From positions 310,001-374,000 of the forward strand of contig NW_026960611.1 of NCBI RefSeq assembly GCF_021018805.1: DNA of 64,000 nt, given 5' to 3'. The translations under genes and the position numbers were made by a program. The first letter of the stretch is position 1, and every line of letters begins with the position of its first letter. Below, in pieces: positions 54,484 through 64,000 of this stretch. The notes beneath the pieces were generated by a model. That model made no database searches. It was not told the DNA's origin and saw nothing but the letters and a program-made list of their open reading frames with translations. The stretch is from Prinia subflava (lineage: Eukaryota > Chordata > Aves > Passeriformes > Cisticolidae).

Positions 54484-57400
54484 TCATCCTAAAACAAGGT
54501 CTCCTTGAGGTATGCATCGGGTCTCTCCATCCCTTTGCATCACCCACCAGGTGCATCCTGGTCCCTGAGCGAAGACAACCCCACGGATGGGATTGTCTTT
54601 GCTGGAGGCAGAATTAATCCAAACAGTTTTTCCTAGCATACCTGTCATGTGTACTACTGGAACTTTATCTCCATCTGTTGTTCTCAGGGGCTCAGATTGG
54701 GCAGGGCCTGCTCGGTTGGTGGAACCTCGAGTGTTCACTAACCATGTGGCCTTTGCTAAATTAATCTCCCAGTTCTTGAAAGTCCCCCCACCCAGTGCCT
54801 TCAAGGTGGTTTTAAGCAGGCCATTGCACCGTTCAACTTTCCCGGCTGCTGGTGCGTGATAAGGAATATGGTACACCCACTCAACGCCATGTTCTTTAGC
54901 CCAGGCTGCTATAAGGCTGTTCTTGAAATGGGTCCCATTGTCTGACTCGATTCTCTCAGGGGTGCCATGTCTCCACAGGACTTGCTTTTCCAGGCCCAGG
55001 ATGGTGTTCCGGGCAGTAGCGTGAGGCACAGGGTAGGTTTCCAGCCATCCAGTGGTGGCTTCCACCATGGTCAGCACGTAGCGCTTGCCTTGGCGGGTTT
55101 GGGGAAGGGTGATGTAGTCAATTTGCCAGGCTTCCCCATACCTGTATTTGGACCACCGCCCGCCATACCATAGGGGCTTCACTTGCTTAGCCTGCTTGAT
55201 TGGAGCACACGTCTCACAGTCATGGATAACCTGAGAAATGCTGTCCATGGTTAGATCCACCCCTCGGTCTCGTGCCCACTTATAGGTGGCATCTCTGCCC
55301 TGATGACCTGAGGCATCGTGGGCCCATCGAGCTAGGAACAACTCTCCCTTGTGTTGCCAATCTAGGTCTATCTTTGACACTTCTATCTTGGCGGCTTGAT
55401 CTACTTGCTCGTTGTTTCGGTGCTCCTCATTAGCCCGACTCTTGGGGACATGGGCATCTACATGGCGGACTTTTACAGGTAGCTTGACTACCCGAGCAGC
55501 AATGTCTTTCCACTCATCAGCAGCCCAGATTGGTTTCCCCCCTGGCTGCCAGTTGGCCTTTTTCCACCTTTCCAGCCAACCCCACAGAGCATTGGCCACC
55601 ATCCATGAATCAGTGTAGAGGTAGAGCTTTGGCCACTTCTCTCTTTCAGCAATGTCCAGGGCCAATTGAACAGCCTTGAGTTCTGCAAGTTGACTCGATC
55701 CACCTTCTCCTTCAGTGGCTTGTGCAACCTGTCGTGTGGGGCTCCATACAGCTGCTTTCCACTTGCGGTTCATCCCTACAATGCGACAGGAACAGTCAGT
55801 GAAAAGAGCGTAGCACGTTTCTTCTGCTGGCAGCTGATTATACGGCGGAGCTTCTTCGGCACGTGTCACTTGCTCTTGTTCCTCTTCATCTGTGAGATCA
55901 AAGTTTTCACTTTCTGGCCAGTTTGTGATTATCTCCAAAATCCCAGGGCGATTTGGGTTTCCGATACGGGCACGCTGAGTGATGAGGGCAGTCCATTTGC
56001 TCCATGTGGCATCGGTGGCATGGTGGGTAGAGGGAACCTTTCCTTTGAACATCCACCCCAACACTGGTAGTCGGGGTGCCAGGAGGAGTTGGGCTTCTGT
56101 GCCAATCACTTCTGAGGCAGCCTGGACTCCTTCATAGGCAGCCAAGATTTCTCTCTCTGTTGGGGTGTAGTTGGCTTCAGACCCTCTGTAGCTCCGACTC
56201 CAGAATCCCAGTGGTCGACCCCGAGTCTCATCAGGCACCTTCTGCCAAAGGCTCCAGGACAGGCCATGGTTCCCGGCTGCAGAGTAGAGCACGTTCTTCA
56301 CCTCTGGTCCTGTCCTGACTGGGCCAAGGGCCACTGCATGAGCGATCTCCTGCTTGATCTGGGCAAAGGCTTGTTGCTGTTCAGGGCCCCAGTGGAAATC
56401 GTTCTTCTTGCTGGTAACCCGGTAGAGAGGGCTCACAATCTGGCTGTACTCAGGAATGTGCATTCTCCAAAAGCCTATGGCGCCTAGGAAAGCTTGCGTT
56501 TCCTTCTTGCTGGTAACCCGGTAGAGAGGGCTCACAATCTGGCTGTACTCAGGAATGTGCATTCTCCAAAAGCCTATGGCGCCTAGGAAAGCTTGTGTTT
56601 CCTTCTTGCTGGTCGGTGGAAACATCGCAGTGATCTTATTGATGACCTCAATGGGAATCTGACGCCGCCCATCTTCCCACTTTACTCCCAGGAACTGGAT
56701 CACCTTGGCAGGTCCCTTGACTTTGCTCTTTTTGATGGCAAAACCAGCTTCCAGGAGAATCTGGATGATCTTCTCTCCTTTCTCGAATACTTCCCTTGCT
56801 GTGTTCCCCCACACAATGATGTCATCAATGTACTGTAGGTGTTCTGGAGCTTAACCCTTTTCCAGTGCAGCCTGGATCAGTCCATGGCAGATGGTGGGAC
56901 TGTGCTTCCACCCCTGGGGCAGTTGGTTCCAGGTGTACTGCACGCCCCTCCAGGTGAACGCAAACTGAGGCCTGCATTCTGCAGCCAGAGGAATGGAGAA
57001 AAATGCATTAGTGATGTCGATTGTGGCATACCACTTTGCTGCCTTGGACTCCAGCTCGTACTGGAGTTCCAGCATGTCTGGCACAGCGGCGCTCAGCGGT
57101 GGAGTCACTTCATTCAAGCCACGATAGTCCACAGTCAGTCTCCATTCTCCGTCAGACTTGCGTACAGGCCAAAGAGGGCTGTTGAAGGGTGAGTGGGTTT
57201 TGCCGACCACCCCTTGGCTCTCCAGCTCTCGGATCATCTTGTGAATGTGGATCACAGCATCTCGATTCGTTCGATACTGCCAGCAATGCACTGTCGAGGT
57301 GGCAACAGGTACTCGTTGCTCTTCTACCTTCAGGAGTCCCACTGCAGATGGGTTCTCTGACAGTCCAGGCAAGGTGTTCAATTTCTTAATGCCCTCTGCC

Positions 57401-57711
57401 TCCATGGCAGCTATTCCAAAAGCCCACCTGAGCCCCTTAGGGTCTTTGTAATAGCCATTCCTGAGATAGTCTATGCCCAGAATACACGGGGCCTCTGGGC
57501 CAGTCACAATCGGATGTTTATGCCACTCCTTCCCGGTCAGGCTCACCTTGGCTTCTAACTGAGTCAATTCTTGTGATCCCCCCGTCACACCAGCAATGGA
57601 AATAGGTTCTGCTCCCTCATGTTCTGACGGCATTAGGGTACACTGAGAACCGGTATCAACCAAAGCTTTATATTTCTGTGGCTCTGATGTGCCAGGCCAT
57701 AGAACCCACAC
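54484..57711 (-). pseudogene. pol: ERVL (class III) protease-RT-RNase H-integrase, one stop
   Basis: About 1,076 codons in one frame with a single stop, TAA at 56851-56853, just before the RT catalytic box (YIDDIIVWGN). Protease: ALVDTGSQCTL near the start. RT: SPLWPVRKSDGEWRLTVDY, FFSIPLA and LPQGWKHSP. RNase H: LFTDCS, QLAELKAVQLA and YTDSWMV. Integrase: a zinc-binding N-terminus with H residues in WAHDASGHQG and DCETC, then D (WQIDYI), D (SDNGTHF) and E (KVERCNG). A 99 bp in-frame duplication lies in the RT connection. No dUTPase follows integrase. The stop is one base from a glutamate codon that copy 1 keeps. Confidence 0.9.
56411..56608 (-). repeat. 99 bp in-frame tandem duplication in RT
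   Basis: Two adjacent 99 bp units, start to start 56411 and 56510, differ by one base (CTTGCG/CTTGTG). Each encodes 33 residues including AFLGAIGFWRMHIPEYSQ. Copy 1 has a single unit. Confidence 0.95.
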
Positions 57712-57764
57712 AGTCCAAAAGACTCGGTTTTCCTGTGCTTCTTCCTGGTTGGAGGCAGGACCCC

Positions 57765-59375
57765 TTTAGCACTAGTCATTATTCCCTTCTTGGGCATACA
57801 CAGTAGAACTTCCTTCAAGGGGATCCAGCAGAGCCTCCTCACTTCTTTAATACCTGGAAGCTTGGTCATGGGAGGCTGAGGCTATCTTAATTTTAGTGGA
57901 ACCCCCTCAGTGAGTTTTTCTCTCCTTAAGCTCACGCACCTGTGCTGCCAGGACAGAAGTGGGTTTCCCATGCCAAACTCCCATGTCTTCCCCATGGTCA
58001 CGCAGAAAAAAACACGTCAGCTCGTAGAGTGTACCCTCTCTCTCTAGCTGGGTGACATTGGGGTCTGACTTTGGGGCCTGTAACTTTCACCGGTGCCATA
58101 TGGGAACTGTTTCTCCTCATTTCCTCCCTCATCTCCCTCATTTCTTCTTTGAGTTCTTTTACTACGGCAGAGATATGAGCCTTCATCGGGCCACTGATCA
58201 TACTCTCATTATATCTAAGCTTGTTGGCTACAGAACCCACTGTCTCTCGGTTGTCCTCAGCATTAATTGTTGCAATGAATGTCATGTATTGAGATGGTCC
58301 TAGAGTTGCCAGATTCCACATTTGCCCTGTGCACCTAACCTTGTCGGGGTCATTATCATGCTGTCTGCTCCTCCCAAAAAGTACCTCCAATACCACCACT
58401 TCCCTCAGCTGTTGGTTCCCTTCCTCAAGGGTCTTCCAGTGCATCCTATGGTGGTGTTCTTGCATTCTTTCTCTGTGGACAAACCCTTCCCTTACACTCA
58501 TCAAAAGCCGCTCCCAAAGGGAAAGGGGCCCTGGCTCCCTTACAAATACCTGATTCAAACCTGAGTCCTGGGTCAAGGGTCCCAAATTCCTTGCCTCACC
58601 ACTATCTAGTTGCACACCTGTACCCATAAGGTCCCAGACCTGAAGTAACCAGGCTGTATAAGCCTCACGTCCCTGTCATACAATATCTTTTTGCAGATTA
58701 CAGAGACTTTCATACGACAGGGACTCGGTGATGATCTCAACCTGTGGCTCCCCCAGCGGGTTATGAGGGCCCTCCTTTCTTATCCTTATTACCTGGATTT
58801 GCCAATTTCACCTTAGACTTCTTTGTTTCCACAGGGGTGACAGCTGCTGGCTGTGACTGCCCTTGCGGTTCAGCTGGAACCTGGACGGTTGTAACATCTG
58901 TGGGTTCCACTGCTGCACCATCAGACTCTCCTTTGTCAGGGCAGCAGGAGGGTTTCCCACCAGCTGGGGCTATTGAGGCTACCACAGGGGAAATGTACTC
59001 CCTCAGCATCTGGCCCATCTCACATATCTCCTTCACCCAGTCCAAGTGGTTTATCTCTGAGGGAGACTGTGGGGCATGGTCAGGCTCTGCTGCAGTATCC
59101 TCATTCTCTGGGGTAGGTATCAGGGTGGTTATCTCGGTTCATCTCCCCTTATCTCTGAATGCTAAACAGAACAGGCATACCAGCAACACCAGCCATTGTA
59201 TGATATCATTAGCATTCAGAGAAGATTTAAACCCTTCAAAAACTGGTGGGGTAGACCCAAAGAGCTGGGTGAAGAGTTGGGAAAAAATTTCCCCCAATTT
59301 CCTTTTTTTCACAGTAGGTACCATTGTTAAAGTAACCTGAAAAACACAGTTAGGGTGTGATAGCTCTGAATCCAT
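57765..59375 (-). pseudogene. gag: gag of ERVL copy 2
   Basis: The likely start is ATG at 59324 (MVPTVKKRKLGEIF), or 59375. A first block with a hydrophobic stretch (IIQWLVLLVCLFCLAF, 59170-59220) ends at TGA 59139-59141. The same frame continues to TAA 58761-58763 (proline/glutamine-rich). After a frame change, 58627-57998 holds a charged coiled-coil-like segment (KELKEEMREMREEMRR). No zinc knuckle seen, which is common in ERVL Gag. Assigned by position before protease and by composition. Confidence 0.6.
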
Positions 59376-59565
59376 GTGCCTGCCTTCCAGAGGAAGTTAA
59401 AAATCCATGGATTCCTCACCTTATTAACCCATAAAATAAACTGGATAACAGCCACAGTAGCCTTAGTTATAGGGCCCATGTTTAGATAAGGGCCTGTAAT
59501 TGGGAGAAATACAGCCACAACCACGTGCCATCCGAACCAGGGTAAGCTAGACCACATGATGGCAC

Positions 59566-60276
59566 TGTCATGAGCCAAAGGATGGTCGTGATGATTCGTT
59601 TTGATTTCAGAGTGCAAAAAGAGGCATTGATAACTTAGTTCAAGTAAAATCAATTGTATCTTTATTGATACACACAATTATGTGATAGAAAAGAAGAGAA
59701 AGAAAGAGAGAGAGAGAGAGAAGAAGAAAGAAAGGGTATAGCTACCGGCTGAACAGACGTGAGTCCTCGTGACGCTGGTACCAATAGACCACCTTTGCAG
59801 TCCTTGTGGCAAGCATCAATAGATCCGTCATCCGCCAGGGAGGGCCTCAAAGTGTGAGTCGCAGGGGGAAGCTTTTATAGTCATTTCAGAAGCAGGGGGC
59901 ACCCGGCCAATGCAGGCAGAAGTGGGGGGCACCTGGCCAGCGTGGGGGGAACACCCAAGAGTCACTGTGAGGAGGCCCGTTGCTCTGGGAATCAGGTGCA
60001 ACCATTCAGATCAGGCAGGTTTGGGGCAAGCAGGTCTGGGCTCTGCAGCAGGTACAGCACAGTCAGTCAAAGCAAACACGGCCTCTGCAAACACGGCCAG
60101 GAACCGTGACAGTGTCCATTGTTCCTGCATGGGTCCCTGAGGAGGGCATCTTGGCCCAGTGGCAGCAGCTGCAGGGAAAAACTTGGATCTCTCCTGTGCT
60201 GTGGCCCAGGGTCCATGGGGGTCTCAGCCTCTGACAGTCGTGAGGCAGATGAGGGATTTTCGGACCGACTCTTACA
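59566..60276 (-). mobile_element. LTR family H (copy 2), at the 5' side of ERVL copy 2
   Basis: 711 bp, reverse of 47776-48505 with ~90% identity by eye, ends TGTCATGA and CTTACA. Flanks GGCAC and CCACC do not form a clear duplication. It sits where the 5' LTR of ERVL copy 2 would be, yet differs from the 3' LTR-M. A GA-rich microsatellite is at 59690-59735. Confidence 0.8.
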
Positions 60277-61100
60277 CCACCCCGTGACTCACGACTGGTC
60301 GGCAGGAGAGCTTCATCAGCCGAGTTCGTTGCATTGTTCTGAAGTCTTCAGGACTCATTGTCAGTGTCAGTAGTATACCCCGGAAAACAGAGATGAGAGG
60401 GAGAGAGAGAGAGAGAATAAAAGAAATAGAGAAGAAGGGAAAACAAGAGATGTATAACAATGATTATTATTGATTATTAAAATCTCAAAACAAATCACTA
60501 TGACAAAACAAATCCAATGATATTAAAATTTAAACAAATCATGATGATAAACGATTCACAAAATCAAATAATCAAGACAAAATCTTAACAATATTAATTA
60601 AAATCATAATATTATTAATTAAAACAATTTTCAAGTATTCAAAGCAAAAGTCTTAAAACAATTTTTTAAAAGAGGATTATAGTTATATTAATTAAAACAA
60701 TTTTCAATCAAAACAAAAATTATTGTAAAACAATTTTCAAGTAACATGAACAAAATTTAAAAATAATTTACACAAATCACAAAAATCAAAATACATAATT
60801 GGCTTAAAATATATGTATCTTTAAAATTTTTTTTCTTAGGCAAAATCCATTTCACAGTCCGCGGCTATGGCCTACTGATAAAGTTTGTCTTGTGTCAACA
60901 TCTCTAAGTATATCTATTGTTTCTAAGTAAAGAATGAGATTGCTGAAAAACAAAGCCAATCAAAATAAAGTCAAAAGAACAACGATGGGATGACATAATT
61001 TGTTATCAAGATCTTGATTTTATCTAAAATTTCACTTAGATCCTGATGGAGCAACAATTACTTTACCAAATCGGAGTAGGCCATAGCTTGTGGATCAGTG
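60277..61100. other. AT-rich region, no gene recognised
   Basis: (GA)n at about 60388-60416, then strongly AT-rich sequence with repeated AAAACAATTTTCAA motifs (60620-60740). No frame of note. Confidence 0.5.
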
Positions 61101-61105
61101 TGTAA

Positions 61106-62005
61106 TTAGATTGTAAAAGCTGGTAAGAAGTAAACTGGAGCTGAAAAAAAAAAATCAAAAGCTGTAATTTTAGTTAAGTTACAAGCACAAAAATTCAAAT
61201 GATTCTTAGTTTCTAATATAACATTTTCTACAGTTACAACATCACAAGCAGTCCTAAAGCATACACATCCATTGCCTACATATTGAAGCACTGTTTCAGG
61301 AGTCTCGTTAGGATAAACTTAAAAATAACAAATATTTTGTTCTATGTCTAAACAAATATAATTTTATTACTTTCACAAATAAATCTTTGTTGTTCTCAAA
61401 CAATACAAAAATTCTAAATTAACAGTTTACAATTTCTCATTAATTTGATGGGCCCATTCCCTATACTGGAAAGGATAGAGAATAGCACCGTCATGATTTA
61501 ATCTTAACACAATAATAGGGAATATCAAATGTACCAAAGCATTACGTATGGTCAATACAAAACCTGTGGCTGTGTTGATAAAAAAGTCATAAATAAAATT
61601 CACTAAGTTCCACCAGAATTGAAAATCTCTTTCGAAATCATTGGCATTGTCCCAAATTACTTTCCAAATTTCAGTAGAAAAAACTGCCTTCTTTTATAAT
61701 TGAGGCAGCCACTAACTGCATCCACTACTGAGACTGGAGACAACTAAGAGCTAAAAGATTTAGTTTTGTGATCAGTTATCAATTTGTGATTATTCACATT
61801 TACCAGTTCTCAGTTTGATAATATGTTTGATAATAGCCACTGAGTCGTTCTCAAGGCCAATCAGGACGACTGTAAAAAGTGTTGTCAAATTCTTAATTGT
61901 AACAACCAATTTATTAATTAATATTTCTAAATCAATATTATTTAAAATTCTTAATTTTGTTCTTATAACACCAATAATGTTTAAAAATATCACCAGTTTT
62001 ATCAT
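61106..62005 (-). pseudogene. unassigned env-like minus-strand frames
   Basis: Three open pieces in one direction. 62005-61790 has 71 codons, leucine/isoleucine-rich with heptad-like spacing (LEILINKLVVTIKNLTTLF). 61693-61430 has 88 codons, tryptophan-rich and hydrophobic (DFQFWWNLVNFIYDFF, LVHLIFPIIVLRL). 61330-61130 includes a cysteine-rich piece (NGCVCFRTACDVVTVE, NFCACNLTKI). Composition and N-X-T/S sites suggest a membrane glycoprotein such as a viral envelope, but I do not recognise the family and the order is not that of a standard SU-TM. Not a confident call. Confidence 0.35.
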
Positions 62006-62246
62006 AGTTTTATATGGTCTTTATGTCCCTCAGAGTTCTCCTGTGAAAAGTAAACACAACAGAATCTGCCTTCAAAGGCAGAAAAGTTAGTATGAAGGAA
62101 TTATCCAGGGTGTGTTTATGCTTGGAACTGCCGGGCAAAAAGCAGTGATTTTGGAACACTTGTTAGCCTCCCATCCATAACAGGTATGAGAAGCCCATTT
62201 GGTCTTTTCACCTTTTGCCCAATCTGGGATAATTTCTGCAGTAAAG

Positions 62247-62818
62247 TGTGGCAGTGCATGTTTTTTGAGTTTACTGTTTTATGTAAGATTTAGTTGTCTG
62301 TAAAGGTTCAGTTCTATGTATCCCTACCTTCCCCCCCTAATTAATATTCCTTTGTCCCTCTCCTCCATCACGAGGTGTCTGCACCTGTTCCCTTCGGTTA
62401 ATTGTCAGTTATCTTTCCCGCCTTGAGTTTTCCCCTCCCAGTTATCTTTAATTGGTCCGAAGCACCCTTTTCCCCTCTGTTCTCCCTAGAGACTGTAAAC
62501 CATTGGCTGGAGGCGGCGAACCTCACCCCCTTCTCCCCACCTTCTCGGCTCCCCTTAAAACCCTGTGTTGATTCAAAGTCTGGGTCCACAAACGGCTCAG
62601 AGTTGAGTTAATAAACTCTCTGCTGCTCTGTTTGCGGATCCTCCTTTCCTTCCTCTGCCTAGCCGCTCTTACACCCCCTCATAAGTTCCTACGGGGTTTT
62701 GCACATGTCGGAGCCGCTTCGCCGTCGTAGCGTGAGGGCTGGCTTCGGAGTTGCGCCTTGTCCCGGTGCTTGGGCTGGCTCGGGGCGACCCCCAGTGGTT
62801 CTTTTGAGGCACCGCGGA
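62247..62818 (+). mobile_element. 5' LTR, family D
   Basis: Starts TGTGGCAGTGCATG and matches the solo LTR-D at 8791-9343 (reversed) to GAGGCACCGCGG. AATAAA at 62610-62615 and a CTTAAAACCC box near 62555. The 3' end is uncertain by a few bases because the terminal CA is not clear, and I could not name a PBS in the C-rich sequence that follows. Confidence 0.75.
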
Positions 62819-63031
62819 CCCCCCCCACGGACGGAGTTAGCGGGGCTCAGACTAGGAGCCAACCCCCCGAAAAGAACTCCTGGCCGTCACGCAGCCTCTG
62901 GGTGAGCCGCCTCTTCACAGGACGTGCTCCCCGAGGACGGGAAGGCAGCGCCCTGTATTGCACTCATACACGGCGTCTTCCCACGGCAAAGGAACCCCCG
63001 AAGACCGGCTTTTCGCACCTGCGCTGGGTTT

Positions 63032-63040
63032 GGTAAGTAT
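63032..63040 (+). promoter_or_regulatory. candidate splice donor in leader
   Basis: G|GTAAGTAT with GT at 63033-63034 matches the vertebrate donor consensus and lies between 5' LTR and gag, where retroviruses place the donor for subgenomic RNA. Confidence 0.45.
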
Positions 63041-63375
63041 AAAACCCCCTTTTACCGTGAGGGGGGCTTTCGGTATAGCAGTTCAGTGTGGGCTAAGCCC
63101 GCGGGCTGTGGTCGCGCGACCCCGGGAGTTGAGTTTTGGGGCTCTTCTTCCCGGTTTGGAAATCCCTGGCGTTTTGCGGTTTTTTTTTACTTTCGGTTTT
63201 GTTTTTTTGCAATCGGAGGTAGTTTTGAAGTTCGTGCCGTGCACCGGTGGTCTTGCGGTTGCTAGTGAGTGTGTTTTTGTTTGCCAGTTTTTAAGCACGT
63301 GGCAGTTTACTTTTTCTTTGTGATCTTTACTTTGCCTGGTCTTTGGAGTGTGCAGATTCTGCTAACTTAAAGAGA

Positions 63376-64000
63376 ATGGGTGCGTCTCTGAGCTCTGCAC
63401 AGAAGGGAGTTTATTACGTTTGTGTTTCAATGTTACAAGTTCAGAAAGTTCAGTTTTCTAACGGTTGTTTAAAGAGATTCATTCTGTGGCTTTTCTTGCA
63501 CCTTCCAAATACTTCTGAGGTGGCAGTTCGCAGCTCCCAGTTCTGGGAGGCTGCAGAGAGGAAATTGGTTCATGCAGAAAGTTCAAAAGATAAAAAGGTA
63601 CAAGATCTCATGTTTTTAATCTCACAACTAAAGTTCATTACAAAACAAAAAAAGGGGCAAGAAAAGCCACGGGTTAAGGAATCTACCCCAGTTCCCCCTC
63701 ACCCCAATACCAGTCCCTCTGTCCCTAAAAAAGGAATTTTGAAGAGGGCTGCTAGCCCATGCTCTCTACAAAATTCCTTGCCGTCTAGACTCAGCAGTCT
63801 TGGCCAGACTGCTGAGGATTCCTCGAGGCACCATGGCCACGTGGCTCGAGGATCTTACCTTCCCCCATCTTCCCCTACAGTTAAGCCCAGAGTTAAGTTT
63901 GCTTTGAGTGAGTCACAGGCTCCACAAAATGGTGCCTGTGATCCACAAAATGGCGGCAGTCGATCTTCAGGGTTGACATCTTCTTCTTCTCCCCTGAATC
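63376..64000 (+). CDS. gag: Gag N-terminus of a family D ERV (continues past window)
   Basis: Starts MGASLSSAQKGVYY, a myristoylation-type start, and stays open for 208 codons to the window edge. Residues 1-100 look like a betaretrovirus-type matrix domain with W/F-rich helices (LKRFILWLFLHL, SSQFWEAAERKL). A K-rich and then proline/serine-rich linker follows. There is no stop or frame break. Preceded by a ~560 bp leader and 5' LTR-D in the same orientation. It may belong to an intact provirus whose remainder lies to the right. Confidence 0.75.
   Translation, partial: MGASLSSAQKGVYYVCVSMLQVQKVQFSNGCLKRFILWLFLHLPNTSEVAVRSSQFWEAAERKLVHAESSKDKKVQDLMFLISQLKFITKQKKGQEKPRVKESTPVPPHPNTSPSVPKKGILKRAASPCSLQNSLPSRLSSLGQTAEDSSRHHGHVARGSYLPPSSPTVKPRVKFALSESQAPQNGACDPQNGGSRSSGLTSSSSPLN

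Overview
The window looks like gene-poor, repeat-rich DNA of a bird, most likely a songbird. CR1 LINE fragments, including one with the avian CR1 3' end, lie among many families of endogenous retroviruses (ERVs) and solo LTRs. I found no convincing host exon, tRNA, rRNA or CRISPR array. A W-chromosome-like or heterochromatic origin is an inference from ERV density only. Family letters A to P are my own labels, assigned by comparing copies inside the window.

Layout. 0-5.1 kb: a decayed gammaretrovirus-like gag-pro-pol on the minus strand, cut by three LTRs. 5.1-7.1 kb: LTR/leader-like sequence. 7.1-12.7 kb: a minus-strand betaretrovirus-like (ERVK-type) provirus A with most of pol deleted, plus nested solo LTRs D, F and E. 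13.3-15.1 kb: older LTR sequence and an inverted LTR-F. 15.1-22.5 kb: element F, a 7.4 kb non-coding LTR element with matching LTRs, PBS, PPT and 4 bp TSD. It carries GC-rich tandem repeats and a CR1 segment. 23.0-36.9 kb: minus-strand provirus B with ~99% identical LTRs. Its 5' LTR is split by provirus E (29,311-36,521, plus strand).

Provirus E is the most complete element: two LTRs differing by one base, a PBS, open gag, dUTPase-protease and pol joined by two -1 frameshift sites, a PPT, a 6 bp TSD and no env. Its one visible lesion is a D-P-G protease active site where D-T-G or D-S-G is expected.

36.9-49.2 kb: solo LTRs (J, K, F, L, O, H), an interrupted CR1 and an env remnant. 50.0-59.6 kb: two copies of an ERVL (class III) element on the minus strand; pol of one is open for about 1,076 codons except for one stop. 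59.6-62.2 kb: LTR-H and an AT-rich stretch with unassigned env-like minus-strand frames. 62.2-64.0 kb: the 5' LTR, leader and an open gag of another ERV that runs off the right edge.

The strongest non-routine signal is G-to-A change on the element sense strand. The LTR pair of provirus B differs at seven sites, six of them GpG to ApG in one LTR. The interior of element F, including its CR1 passenger, looks massively G-to-A converted, with guanine-rich CR1 segments replaced by runs of A. This fits DNA editing by an APOBEC-type cytidine deaminase during reverse transcription.
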